DNA of 64,000 nucleotides from Enhydrobacter aerosaccus. GTDB lineage: Bacteria; Pseudomonadota; Alphaproteobacteria; Reyranellales; Reyranellaceae. Made by a program: the position numbers and the translations under genes. Of this stretch, positions 8,863 to 22,223 are shown one piece after another. The notes below the pieces were generated by a model, which was not told the origin of the DNA, made no database searches, and saw nothing but the letters and a program-made list of their open reading frames with translations. Each line of letters starts with the position of its first letter. The first letter of the stretch is position 1. The stretch is taken from the NCBI GenBank assembly GCA_903832005.1, contig CAIKZO010000062.1, positions 1 to 64,000 on the forward strand, written 5' to 3'.

Positions 8863-9395
8863 TGCGGCACGCTCTGGAATATTTTCTGAAATTTATTTGA
8901 GCCGTCGCAGCGAAGATCGTTTGGTTCGGATATCGGCGAACGACATACGATTCGCGTTTATCGCAGTACGGCGAAGCGCGAGCCCTAGATGTAGGGACGC
9001 GTCACGATTCGAAAGCGCCGATGAGGCCGCGGAGAATCGATTCGCCAGAGTTGTCAATCAAGTCGGTCGGCGAACTATCTGAATCACGTGCGGTCTTCTC
9101 TCGCGAATAGTTTGCTCTGCCCAACGACTCAATCTAAGAGTCGGGACATCGCGATACGGGGCGTGGGGCGCTGGAACGCGAGCCAAGGCGAAGCAGAGGG
9201 GCTTCTACTTCGCCGGAAAAACGAAAGAGGGAGAAGCCACAGCAAGAGACACTACGACGACGTCATCGAAGCAGCGTCTCTTCCAAGAAGGCGCGCTTGC
9301 CCGAAAATTTTTTACGTCGCGCGTGTCTTGCTGTGAATCTTCCTACGATCGATGGCTCGCCGTCTGCGCCCTGCTTGAAGACGAAAGCGGGGGCC
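8863..9395 (+). promoter_or_regulatory. Gene-free region upstream of rhodanese-dnaA with GANTC cluster
   Basis: About 530 bases hold no convincing gene; the short open frames lack codon bias and family matches. Eight GANTC sites occur at 8949, 9006, 9034, 9039, 9081, 9126, 9138 and 9335, seven of them within 194 bases. GANTC is the target of CcrM, which in Caulobacter controls dnaA transcription through methylation state. Two AT-rich patches lie at about 8877-8900 and 9304-9313. I find no TTATCCACA-type DnaA box, so a role as origin is possible but unsupported; a role in dnaA promoter control is the simpler reading. Confidence 0.55.
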
Positions 9396-9860
9396 ATGTC
9401 GAAAGACAACAAGATCGCTGGCGCGTACGAAGTGTCTCCCGCATCCGGCTACGCCGGAGACATCGCACCGAAGACAGCGTGGAAAATTCTCAGCGAGCGG
9501 CCTGACGCGATCCTCATCGACGTCCGCACCCGCGCCGAGTGGAACTTCGTCGGCGTCGCGGATCTCGCATCGGTCGGAAAGAAGCCTGCGCTTCTCGAAT
9601 GGCAGATGTTTCCGAGCATGCAGCAGAATCCGGATTTCGTGTCCGGCCTGAGCGACGGCATCGCCGACAAGGATGTGCCTCTTCTATTCCTCTGCCGGAG
9701 CGGCGCGCGCTCGGCGGCGGCGGCACGTGCCATGACGGCGGCCGGATACGGCACGTGTTTCAATATCTCCGATGGCTTCGAAGGCCCGCTCGACGGTGCG
9801 GCCAAGCGCGGGACGTCGGGAGGCTGGAAAGCGTCGGGATTGCCGTGGAGGCAGTCATGA
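9396..9860 (+). CDS. Rhodanese-like domain protein
   Basis: The 154-residue single-domain rhodanese has the AILIDVRTRAEW segment and an active-site loop CRSGARSAAAA with the catalytic cysteine. It ends in GGWKASGLPW, typical of this group. Rhodaneses transfer sulfane sulfur as a persulfide on the cysteine. ATG 9396 is chosen because the preceding residues of the open frame are unlike the family and AGCGGGGG precedes it. Its stop overlaps the dnaA start as ATGA, so translation of the two is probably coupled; the biological reason is unknown. Confidence 0.88.
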   Translation: MSKDNKIAGAYEVSPASGYAGDIAPKTAWKILSERPDAILIDVRTRAEWNFVGVADLASVGKKPALLEWQMFPSMQQNPDFVSGLSDGIADKDVPLLFLCRSGARSAAAARAMTAAGYGTCFNISDGFEGPLDGAAKRGTSGGWKASGLPWRQS

Positions 9861-11341
9861 GCCGCATTCCGACGCAGGCGACGGGCAACCAAGAAGCAAG
9901 CTTTAACCAAGACAAATTCGCGGGGGCTATAATGGGTGACGAAGTGCGGAAAGAGCTGGAAGCGCAATGGCAGCGCGTCTGCGACCGCCTTCGTAAGGAG
10001 ATCGGCGATAAGGCTTTCAAGACCTGGTTCGGCGAAGTCGAGCTGGGCGAGATGAAGGACGGCAAGCTGCGCCTCTATGCGCCCACGCGATTCGTGCGCG
10101 ACTGGGTGGCCCGCCACTACGGCGATCGCGTGCTGGCCTACTGGCAGGCCGTGACCGGCGAGGTGAAGCAGGTCGAGGTCAACCTCACGCCGCCGCCGGC
10201 GCCACGCCGGGCGAACGAAGTGATCGCCATCCCGCCGGTGCCGTCGTCGCAGAACAGCTATCAGCCGCCGATGCCGCGCATGGGCCCGTCGATCGGCCGC
10301 GGCACCGACGATCTCTTCCAGGCGCCGGAGGCTCGCTACACCTTCGCCAACTTCGTGGTCGGCAAGCCCAACGAGTTCGCCTATGCCGCCGCGCGCAACA
10401 TCGCCGAGCAGGACCGGCCGCTGCCGGAGCGCAACCCGCTCTACATCTTTGGCGGCGTGGGTCTGGGCAAGACCCATCTCATGCACGCGATCTGGCACGC
10501 CATCCGCGAGCGCGACCCCAAGACGCGCGTGCTCTATCTCACGGCGGAGAACTTCGTTAACCGCTTCATCCAGGCGCTGCGCACCAAGAACACCAACCAG
10601 TTCAAGGAGCTGTTCCGCAACGTCGACGTGCTGATGGTCGACGACGTCCAGTTCATCTGCGGCAAGGAAGCGAGCCAGGAGGAGTTCTTCTTCACCTTCA
10701 ACTCGCTGGTCGAACAGAACAAGCAGATCGTGCTGTCGTCGGAGAAGCCGCCGTCGGAGCTGCAGGACATCGAGGAGCGCATGCGCTCGCGGCTGGGCAG
10801 CGGCCTGGTGGCCGACATCCACTCGTCGACCTACGAGCTGCGCCTGTCGATCCTGCAGACCAAGGCTGAGACGGCGCGCGTGCCCGTGCCTCAGCAGGTG
10901 CTCGAGTTCGTGGCGCACAAGATCAGCACCAACATCCGCGAGCTCGAGGGCGCACTCAACCGGGTCGTCGCGCACGGCCAGATGCTGGGCCGCGAGATCA
11001 CCGTCGAAATGGCGCAGGACGTGCTGCACGATCTTCTGCGCCAGGCCGACCGCAAGGTGACCGTCGACGAGATTCAGCAGCGCGTTGCGGCCCACTACAA
11101 CATCAAACTGGCCGAAATGTCGTCGCCGCGCCGCGCCCGGTCCGTCGCACGGCCGCGTCAGGTGGCGATGTACCTGGCCAAGCAATTGACCACGCTCAGC
11201 CTGCCGCAAATCGGCAAGCGCTTCGGCAATCGCGACCACACCACGGTCATGCATGCCGTGCGCAAGATCGAGGAACTGAAGATTTCCGATCTGTCGATTG
11301 CAGAGGACGTGGAGTTGCTCAAGCGTCAGTTGCAGGGCTGA
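9857..11341 (+). CDS. dnaA: Chromosomal replication initiator protein DnaA
   Basis: The protein is 494 residues from ATG 9857, which overlaps the rhodanese stop and follows GGAGGCAGTC; a second ATG at 9932 would give 469 residues. Domain I is recognisable (WQRVCDRLRKEIGDKAFKTWF), the linker is Pro-rich, domain III has Walker A GGVGLGKTH near residues 199-207 and Walker B LMVDDVQF near 260, and domain IV ends with the DNA-binding signature NRDHTTVMHAVRKI near 458. DnaA melts the origin in its ATP form. It heads a dnaA-dnaN-recF-gyrB order, though a terminator separates it from dnaN. Confidence 0.97.
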   Translation: MSRIPTQATGNQEASFNQDKFAGAIMGDEVRKELEAQWQRVCDRLRKEIGDKAFKTWFGEVELGEMKDGKLRLYAPTRFVRDWVARHYGDRVLAYWQAVTGEVKQVEVNLTPPPAPRRANEVIAIPPVPSSQNSYQPPMPRMGPSIGRGTDDLFQAPEARYTFANFVVGKPNEFAYAAARNIAEQDRPLPERNPLYIFGGVGLGKTHLMHAIWHAIRERDPKTRVLYLTAENFVNRFIQALRTKNTNQFKELFRNVDVLMVDDVQFICGKEASQEEFFFTFNSLVEQNKQIVLSSEKPPSELQDIEERMRSRLGSGLVADIHSSTYELRLSILQTKAETARVPVPQQVLEFVAHKISTNIRELEGALNRVVAHGQMLGREITVEMAQDVLHDLLRQADRKVTVDEIQQRVAAHYNIKLAEMSSPRRARSVARPRQVAMYLAKQLTTLSLPQIGKRFGNRDHTTVMHAVRKIEELKISDLSIAEDVELLKRQLQG

Positions 11342-11375
11342 GGCCGGCACGCGGCCAAAGAACGAAACGAAAATG

Positions 11376-11436
11376 AACGGGGCCTCCGCATAATGGCTTT
11401 GCTCAAAGCCATTATGCTTTAGGGCCCCGTTTTTCG
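11376..11436 (+). terminator. Terminator of dnaA with long two-part hairpin
   Basis: An inner perfect 12-bp stem (CATAATGGCTTT / AAAGCCATTATG, loop GCTC) sits inside an outer stem (AACGGGGCC / GGCCCCGTT), followed by TTTT. It ends dnaA transcription and implies dnaN has its own promoter in the 160 bases that follow. Confidence 0.88.
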
Positions 11437-11596
11437 TTGGTTTGTCGGGCGTTAAGGGCCTCAAAGTACGGGCGAAATCGCTTCCGATGGGCGGTCCGTA
11501 TGCTATAGTCTGCAACCGTTCCGCAACGCTCCTCCGGGGCCTGCGAAACGGGGTGTCTGAACCGCTTATTTTGGCCCTCGTTATAGCGACCAAACC

Positions 11597-12711
11597 ATGA
11601 AATTGACGATCGAACGGGCAGCCCTCCTGAAGGCGCTCGCCCACGTGCAAAGTGTCGTCGAACGCCGGAACACGATTCCCATCCTGTCCAACGTCCTGAT
11701 CACCGCGCAGAAGGGCCGTCTCAGCCTTGCCGCGACGGACATGGACCTGGCCATCACCGAGACGGTCGAGGCCAATGCCTCCAAGACCGGATCGACCACG
11801 GCGCCGGCCCATACGCTGTACGAGATCGTGCGCAAGCTGCCCGACGGCGCGCAGGTCGAGCTCGAGGGTGCCGACGACGGCAACAGCTTGGCGATCCGCG
11901 CTGGCCGTTCGCGCTTCACGCTCCAGTGCCTGCCGCCGGCCGACTTCCCGGCGATGACCGAGGGCGACCTGCCGCACCGCTTCCAGCTGCCGGCGACCGA
12001 CCTCAAGGGCATCATCGACCGCACGCGGTTCGCGATCTCCAACGAGGAAACGCGCTACTACCTGAACGGCATCTATTTCCATGCCGCCACCTCCGGCGGC
12101 ACCCAGGTGCTGCGCGGCGTCGCGACCGACGGCCATCGCCTGGCCCGGGTCGAGGTGCCGCTGCCCAAGGGCGCGGGCGAGATCCCGGGCGTGATCGTGC
12201 CGCGCAAGGCCGTGGGCGAGGTCCGCAAGCTGCTCGACGAGAGCGACGGCACCGTCGACATCGAACTGTCTGACACGCGCATCCGATTCGCCGCGGGCAA
12301 CGTCACCCTGGTCAGCAAGCTGATCGACGGCACCTTCCCGGACTACGAGCGGGTGATCCCGACCGGCAACGACAAGATCCTGGACGTGCCGTGCAAGGAG
12401 TTCGCGCGCGCCGTCGACCGCGTCTCGACCATCTCCACGGAGAAGTCGCGCGCCATCAAGCTGGCCGTCGCCAAGGGCATCGTCACGCTCTCGGCCACCA
12501 GCCCTGATGCCGGCAGCGCCACCGAAGAGATCGAGGTCGAGTACAAGTTCGCCGCCATCGAGATCGGCTTCAACTCGCGCTACCTGCTCGACATCACCGA
12601 GCAGATCGCGGGCGCCGATGCGCGCTTCCTGATGGCCGATGCGGGCTCGCCCACCCTCGTGCGCGACGGCGCGGACGAGAGTGCGTTGTACGTCCTCATG
12701 CCGATGCGGGT

Positions 12712-12715
<4 letters not shown>
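11597..12715 (+). CDS. dnaN: DNA polymerase III beta subunit (sliding clamp)
   Basis: The 372-residue protein has the three-fold clamp layout. It starts MKLTIERAALLKALAHVQSVVERRN, has LAATDMDLAI in domain I, an ATDGHRLARVEVPLP segment in domain II, and ends ALYVLMPMRV, the C-terminal strand that forms the partner-binding groove. The ring-shaped dimer tethers the replicase and repair enzymes to DNA. The stop overlaps the recF start as ATGA. A 255-base gap with a terminator separates it from dnaA, so it probably starts a dnaN-recF-gyrB unit. Confidence 0.97.
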
Positions 12716-16962
<4,247 letters not shown>

Positions 16963-16971
16963 CGCCCTGCG

Positions 16972-17376
16972 CTAGAGCACCATCTGGGTCTGGGTGACCA
17001 CCGCCACGAGCTTGCCCTCGGCGGTGGTGATGCGGGTCTGCCAGACCTGGGTGCGCCGGCCGCGATGAATGGGCGTCGCCTCGCCTGTCACTGTCGTGCC
17101 GACCGGCGCCGGCCCCACGAAGTTGGTCTTGCTCTCGATCGTCGTCGTGCCCTTGCTCTCCGGCAGGTTGAGGACGGTGGCGGCCGCGCCCAGCGTATCG
17201 GCGAAGGCCATCACCGCGCCGCCATGCAGGATATCCGGTCGGGTGCAGAGCTCGGGCCGCACCACCAACTCGGCCTTCACCGACGTCTCGCTGGCAGCGA
17301 CGAATTTCAGGCCCAGGTGCTTGGCGAACGGCAGCGGCCGGTCGATCAGGAGTTGCAGTCTCTCGGCGTCCGTCAT
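16972..17376 (-). CDS. PaaI-like hotdog-fold thioesterase
   Basis: The 134-residue protein starts at an ATG preceded by GGAGG (minus strand, start at 17376); the longer open frame beyond that is noise. The hotdog motif LHGGAVMAFADTLGAAA includes the HGG segment used by PaaI-type acyl-CoA thioesterases, and the acid residue falls in FADTLG. It likely hydrolyses aryl- or short acyl-CoA. It converges on the secreted protein gene and shares a divergent 100-base upstream region with the XRE regulator. Confidence 0.88.
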   Translation of the reverse strand: MTDAERLQLLIDRPLPFAKHLGLKFVAASETSVKAELVVRPELCTRPDILHGGAVMAFADTLGAAATVLNLPESKGTTTIESKTNFVGPAPVGTTVTGEATPIHRGRRTQVWQTRITTAEGKLVAVVTQTQMVL

Positions 17377-17478
17377 GGGTTTCCTCCGTCTTTGCCCGTT
17401 CCTAGCGCTGCACCCGCCTGCCCGTCCATTACGCGGGAGGTAATCGGCGGACCGGCGGGCCGGTGCTAGGTTCCCGGC

Positions 17479-18318
17479 ATGAACACCCCCGCCGCCGCTG
17501 TCTCCGCATCCCCCGACCTGTTCGGCCCCATGCTGCGCGCCTGGCGCCGCCGCCGGGGCGCCAGCCAACTGGCGCTTGCCCTGCAGTCGGGCGTCTCGCA
17601 ACGCCATGTCAGTTTCCTCGAATCGGGCCGCGCCCGGCCCAGCCGCGAGATGGTCGTGCAGCTCAGCTCCGCGCTCGACGTGCCGCTGCGCCAGCGCAAC
17701 ACCATGTTGCTGGCCGCGGGCTTCGCGCCGGTCTATCGCGAGAGCGGCCTCGGCGCCCCCGAGCTGGCGCCGGTGCGTCAGGCGATCGACCGCATCCTGA
17801 AGCAGCAGGAGCCGTACCCTGCCGTCGTGATCGACCGGCTGTGGAACCTGCTGCAGGCCAACAACGCGGCCAACGCCTTCACCCTCTTCCTGTTCGAGGG
17901 GCCGCCGCCCGCACCGCCGGCGGGCAAGCCGGCCAACCTGCTGCGCTGGCTGCTCGACCCCAATGCGCTCCGGCCCAAGCTCTCCAACTGGGAGGAGGTC
18001 GCGCGCCACCTCGTGTCGACCACCTACGCCGAGATCCTGGCCGACGGCGGCGAGCCCAAGGCACTCGCCTTCATCGAAGAGGTGATGTCCTACCCCGACG
18101 TGCCCGCCTCGTTCCGCAAGCTGCGCTTCGAGGAACGGCCGAACCCGGTGCTGACGCTCGACTATATCGTGGGCGGCAAATCGCTCTCGGTCTTCACTGC
18201 CATCTCCACCCTGGGCACACCGCAGGACGTCACCCTGCAGGAAGTGCGTATCGAGTCGTTCTTCCCCGCCGACGAACGCAGCGACGCGTTGTTTCGGAGT
18301 CTCGCCGCGAGTAGCTGA
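17479..18318 (+). CDS. XRE-family regulator with MmyB-like ligand domain
   Basis: The 279-residue protein has an HTH_3 domain at about residues 14-70 (LRAWRRRRGASQLALALQSGVSQRHVSFLESGRARPS). It is followed by a MmyB-like ligand-binding domain, recognised by the IDRILKQQEPYPAVVIDRLWNLLQANNAA pattern. MmyB-type regulators bind DNA as dimers and are thought to sense fatty-acid-like ligands. The thioesterase is divergent, 102 bases away, so it is the best candidate target. Confidence 0.9.
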   Translation: MNTPAAAVSASPDLFGPMLRAWRRRRGASQLALALQSGVSQRHVSFLESGRARPSREMVVQLSSALDVPLRQRNTMLLAAGFAPVYRESGLGAPELAPVRQAIDRILKQQEPYPAVVIDRLWNLLQANNAANAFTLFLFEGPPPAPPAGKPANLLRWLLDPNALRPKLSNWEEVARHLVSTTYAEILADGGEPKALAFIEEVMSYPDVPASFRKLRFEERPNPVLTLDYIVGGKSLSVFTAISTLGTPQDVTLQEVRIESFFPADERSDALFRSLAASS

Positions 18319-18327
18319 AAGGGGCAG

Positions 18328-19323
18328 CTAACCCAGATTATCGACGTCGTTGCGCAGCGCTTCGCTTCGGCGGAAGCGCGCGAGGTTGTCGAGGAAGATG
18401 CCAAAGATCGCCTCGTTTTGGCCGAGCGAATGGCTGGCCGTATGCGGCGAGATCAGCACGTTCGGCAGGTCCCACAGCGGCGACGCCGGATCGAGCGGCT
18501 CCTTCTCGAACACGTCGAGATAGGCGCCGGCCAGGTGACCCGACTGCAGCGCGGCCGCGACATCGGCCTGCACCGCGATCTCGCCGCGCGAGACGTTGAT
18601 GAACTGCGCGCCCGCCGGCATCGCATCGAACACCGCCTTGTTGGCGAGGCCGCGCGTCAGCGGTGACGCGGGACAGCACAGGATCAGCCAGTCGGCACGC
18701 GGCAGTACTTCGGGCAGACGCTCGTAGGAAATCACCTGCTCGAAATGGTCGGCGGCCTGGGGCGCGCGGCGCACGCCGATCGAATTCATGCCCAGCACCG
18801 TAAGCAGGCGGGCAATATTGTGCCCGATCGGCCCCATGCCCACGATCACCGCGCGCTGGCCTGCAAGATCGCGCGGCGAACGCTCGCCCAGCCGTGGCTC
18901 CCAGGCATGGCGACGCTGCGCCTCCGCCAACAATGGCCAGCGCCGGTTCAGCGAGATCACCGCGCCCAGCACGCTGTGCGCCACCGTCACCGCCGTCGCG
19001 CCTGAGGCGGTCGTCACCTTGACGCCGCGCCCGCGCAGCTCGCGATAGATCGGTCGCTCCGCGCCGGCCGGATGGATCTGCAGCCACTTCAGGCCGGGCG
19101 ATTTGCGCACCACGGCATCGAAGCCCTGCAGCTCCGGCGTGGGATTGCTGGGACTCGACTTGCCAGTCACCTCGCGCGTCATGAAGGCGATCTCGGCGGC
19201 GCACGGCCCGTCGGCGGCCAGCGCCTCCTCGGCCGTCACGAACGAAAGATTGCCATCGGGAAAGGCCGTGGGAATGCGCGGCCCCCAGGTCTTGAGCGCA
19301 TGGGCCGACAGCAGGAGCTTCAC
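18328..19323 (-). CDS. D-2-hydroxyacid dehydrogenase (NAD-binding)
   Basis: The 331-residue protein begins at GTG 19323, which overlaps the TGA of the upstream hydrolase gene (GTGA). It has the Rossmann motif VGMGPIGHNIA and the catalytic set of the family: Arg in NVSRGEIAV, Glu in VFEKEPLDP and His in SPHTASHS. These enzymes reduce 2-ketoacids or oxidise D-2-hydroxyacids. The weak N-terminal domain and the sequence class fit the GhrA/Cxx-like subgroup; the substrate cannot be read. Cotranscription with the secreted hydrolase is very likely. Confidence 0.9.
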   Translation of the reverse strand: MKLLLSAHALKTWGPRIPTAFPDGNLSFVTAEEALAADGPCAAEIAFMTREVTGKSSPSNPTPELQGFDAVVRKSPGLKWLQIHPAGAERPIYRELRGRGVKVTTASGATAVTVAHSVLGAVISLNRRWPLLAEAQRRHAWEPRLGERSPRDLAGQRAVIVGMGPIGHNIARLLTVLGMNSIGVRRAPQAADHFEQVISYERLPEVLPRADWLILCCPASPLTRGLANKAVFDAMPAGAQFINVSRGEIAVQADVAAALQSGHLAGAYLDVFEKEPLDPASPLWDLPNVLISPHTASHSLGQNEAIFGIFLDNLARFRRSEALRNDVDNLG

Positions 19324-20873
19324 GGCAGTGCCCTCACGCGCTCGGCCGCGGCGGCGAAGTCGGGTCCGGTGTTGGTGCGGCAGGGCGGCACGCCGCGCGG
19401 ATCGGGATTGTCGACGAACTCGTCGCGCAGGCGGGCGGCACACGGGTCCTGGCTCGACACGCCATGGCCCTGGGCGCGGAACACGACGTGGCGCGACACC
19501 GAGAGGTTGCGCGCGGCTTCCTTGCCCCACGACGGCGGCGTCAGCCAGTCGAAGGTGCCGCTCATCAACAGGGTCGGGACATCCGACTGGACCGGGATGC
19601 GCTCACCCGGCGGCGCCGGCGGCACGTTCCAGGCCGGGCAAATCAACGGCAGCTTGCTGGCCTTGGCATCGAGCCCGTAGATGCCACCGATGGCGATCGC
19701 CTTGGCGCGCGACGGCAGGTCGATCGCGGCCCAGGTCTCGCGGCACTCGATGGTGTTGAACAGGCCGCCGAACTGCTGCGCGTTCTGCTCGAGCAGGCCG
19801 CCCTCGTCGTCCTCGAAATCCTCGGCGAACTGCTTGAAGACGCGGAAGTCGCCGCGCGTCATGCCCGAGATCGCCTCGGGAACCAGCGCGGCGTCGCCCG
19901 TGCGCATCATGTGCATCAGCACCATCATCACGCGCGTGCCGTCGAGCTGCGCGGCCTGCGGCCCGTCGTCGAGCTGCAGCACGATCTTGAAAGGCTTCTT
20001 GTTGGCCTCCTCGACGATCGTCTTCACGGCGTTGCTGAAGTCGGCGTTGCGCGTCCGGCACAGCGTGTCCCCCGCGCAGTCGGCGGCGAGCTGTTCGAAG
20101 GCGGCACGCACGATCTCGGGCTCGTTCTGGTCGCCGTTGACCTGAGGCGGATAGACTCCGTCCAAAATCGCCGAGCGCACGATCTCGGGATGGCGCCGCA
20201 TCACCTCGAGGCCCCAGCGCGTGCCGTAGGAAATGCCGTAGATATTGATCTTTGGCACCTTCAGCAGCTTCGCGAGATCGGCCACATCGTCAGCCAGAGC
20301 CGGCGTCGAGTACATCGCCACGTCGATCTTCTTGCGATCGAACTCGGCGCGGCAGCGGATCAGGATGTCGCGCTCCTGGTTCTCGGTCACGGCGCGGCGA
20401 CGGGCGCGCGCGAGTTCGGACTGGCGCGATTCGAAACAGTCGAGGCTGGGCTGCGCGCCCGCGGCACCACGCTGGCTGATGATCACCACGTCGCGGCGCT
20501 TGCGGATGTTCGCGGTGTCGTTCCACCAGTCGCCTTCCGACAGCGGATCGGCGCCGATCGACGAGGCGACCAGCGGCGCATCGCCCGGGCCGCCCGCCAG
20601 ATAGACCAGCGGATCGAGATCGACGATGCGCTTGGCCTTGAGGATCGCCACTTTGAGGCGGACCTCCGGTCCCTGCGGCTTCTCGCGATTCTCCGGCAAG
20701 ACCAGCGTGTAGCATTCCAGCCGGTCGCCACGCGGCGCGCGGAAGGCGCAGCGGTCGCGTTCGAGCCGGGGACCGCCCGCCTGCGCCTCGGCCGTCACCG
20801 ACACGAGAGCCGGCGGAAGGCTCAAAGTGCCCAGCAAAATCACCAACGCGCCGCGCAACCAGGTCCGAATCAT
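19320..20873 (-). CDS. Secreted alpha/beta hydrolase with TAP-like C-terminal domain
   Basis: The 517-residue protein starts at ATG 20873 with a signal peptide of about 30 residues (LRGALVILLGTLSLPPALVS). It has the oxyanion/HGGPG-like segment LAGGPGDAP, the nucleophile elbow GISYGTR, and late FDWLTPP and QGHG segments that supply the acid and histidine. This is the layout of the TAP/proline-iminopeptidase-like hydrolases (peptidase S33 type). Substrate unknown: small peptides or esters in the periplasm are plausible. The stop overlaps the dehydrogenase GTG start. Confidence 0.87.
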   Translation of the reverse strand: MIRTWLRGALVILLGTLSLPPALVSVTAEAQAGGPRLERDRCAFRAPRGDRLECYTLVLPENREKPQGPEVRLKVAILKAKRIVDLDPLVYLAGGPGDAPLVASSIGADPLSEGDWWNDTANIRKRRDVVIISQRGAAGAQPSLDCFESRQSELARARRRAVTENQERDILIRCRAEFDRKKIDVAMYSTPALADDVADLAKLLKVPKINIYGISYGTRWGLEVMRRHPEIVRSAILDGVYPPQVNGDQNEPEIVRAAFEQLAADCAGDTLCRTRNADFSNAVKTIVEEANKKPFKIVLQLDDGPQAAQLDGTRVMMVLMHMMRTGDAALVPEAISGMTRGDFRVFKQFAEDFEDDEGGLLEQNAQQFGGLFNTIECRETWAAIDLPSRAKAIAIGGIYGLDAKASKLPLICPAWNVPPAPPGERIPVQSDVPTLLMSGTFDWLTPPSWGKEAARNLSVSRHVVFRAQGHGVSSQDPCAARLRDEFVDNPDPRGVPPCRTNTGPDFAAAAERVRALP

Positions 20874-20957
20874 GGCCTTTTGTGCCACATCGCAGCTTGT
20901 GACGGCATGAAGATTTTCCATGCCGCTGCGGCGTCCTGACGCCTTAAGGTAGGCGAC

Positions 20958-22223
20958 ATGACCGCCTCCGCCACAACCGCCTCGCCTGCCCGCAGCTACT
21001 GGACCGCCGTCGCCTGTGGCTTCGTGATCCTGTCGATCGGCATGGGCGTCCGCCAGAGCTTTGGCATCTTCCTGAAGCCCGTCTCCGCCGAACTTCACAT
21101 CGGCCGCGAGGTGTTCTCCCTCGGCACCGCGATCTCCATGCTGCTGATGGGCCTCTTCTCGCCGCTGGTCGGCCGGCTCGCCGACCGCTTCGGCTCCGCC
21201 CCCACGATCGCCGGCGGTTCGGTGGTCTATGTCCTCGGCATGGTCTCGATGTCGCTGATGCACGGCGAGTTCATGCTGATCCTGGGCAACGTCCTGAGCG
21301 GCATCGGCCTCTCGGCCGCGGCCTTCAGTCCCGTCCTCGGCGCCATCATGCGCGTGACGCCCAAGGAGAAGCAGGCGCTGGCCATGGGCCTCTGCTCGGC
21401 CGGCGGCTCGTTCGGCCAGTTCTTCATCGTGCCCATGGCGGCGGCCCTGCAGCACGCGTTCGGCGACTGGCGTCCCACCATGTGGGCGCTGGTCGGCCTC
21501 GCCGCCCTCATGGTGATCCTGCCGCTCGGCCTCAACGACCGCACGCAGATCGCCGCCAATAAGAAGGCCGGCGTCGACCGCCAGAGTTCCGGCCATGCCA
21601 TCCGCGAGGCCTTCGGCAATCGCAGCTACGTGCTGCTGGTGATCGGCTTCTTCGTCTGCGGCTTCCATGTCGCCTTCGTGGGCAGCCACCTGCCGGCCTA
21701 TATCTCCGACAAGGGCATCGGTCTCTCGCTGTTCGGCATCACTTTCTCTCCGGCGGAGCTGGGCGGCTGGAGCATCGGCATGGTCGGCCTGTTCAACATC
21801 GCGGGCTCCGTCATGTGGGCGATGATGATGCGCCGGCACCAGCGCAAGAACCTGCTGTCGCTGCTCTATCTCCTGCGCTCGCTGGTCTTCCTGGCCTTCG
21901 TCGTTACCCCGCTGTCGGCCGCCTCGGTGCTGGCCTTCGCCGGCGCCTTGGGCTTCCTGTGGCTCGGCACCGTGCCGCTCACCAACTCGCTGGTCGGCGT
22001 CATGTTCGGGCCGGTGCATCTCACGATGCTGAACGGCTTCGTCTTCCTCGGCCACCAGGTCGGCAGCTTCTTCGGCAGCTGGGGCGGCGGCTGGCTGTTC
22101 GACCTCACCGGCGGCTACGACGCCATGTGGTGGATCTCGATCGCGCTCGGCCTCATCGCCGCAGCCCTGCACTGGCCGATCGTCGAGCGGCCGGTCGTGC
22201 GCCCCATGCTCGCGGCGGCATGA
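20958..22223 (+). CDS. MFS transporter, 12 TM
   Basis: The 421-residue protein shows about 12 hydrophobic segments and the inter-TM2/3 loop GRLADRFGSAPT. The opening (WTAVACGFVILSIGMGVRQSFGIFLKP) is of the monocarboxylate/OFA-like MFS type seen in proteobacteria. The substrate is unknown, possibly a carboxylate. It is divergent from the secreted hydrolase, 84 bases apart, and overlaps the next small gene as ATGA. Confidence 0.9.
   Translation: MTASATTASPARSYWTAVACGFVILSIGMGVRQSFGIFLKPVSAELHIGREVFSLGTAISMLLMGLFSPLVGRLADRFGSAPTIAGGSVVYVLGMVSMSLMHGEFMLILGNVLSGIGLSAAAFSPVLGAIMRVTPKEKQALAMGLCSAGGSFGQFFIVPMAAALQHAFGDWRPTMWALVGLAALMVILPLGLNDRTQIAANKKAGVDRQSSGHAIREAFGNRSYVLLVIGFFVCGFHVAFVGSHLPAYISDKGIGLSLFGITFSPAELGGWSIGMVGLFNIAGSVMWAMMMRRHQRKNLLSLLYLLRSLVFLAFVVTPLSAASVLAFAGALGFLWLGTVPLTNSLVGVMFGPVHLTMLNGFVFLGHQVGSFFGSWGGGWLFDLTGGYDAMWWISIALGLIAAALHWPIVERPVVRPMLAAA

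Noticed and set aside
8897..9336. Two short plus-strand open frames in the region before rhodanese-dnaA
   Set aside because: They lack codon bias, ribosome sites and family-like segments, and lie inside the GANTC cluster region.
8863..9395. Replication origin with DnaA boxes
   Set aside because: Scanning both strands I found no TTATCCACA-like box; the best partial matches share only about 5 or 6 of 9 bases. An origin stays possible but is not supported.
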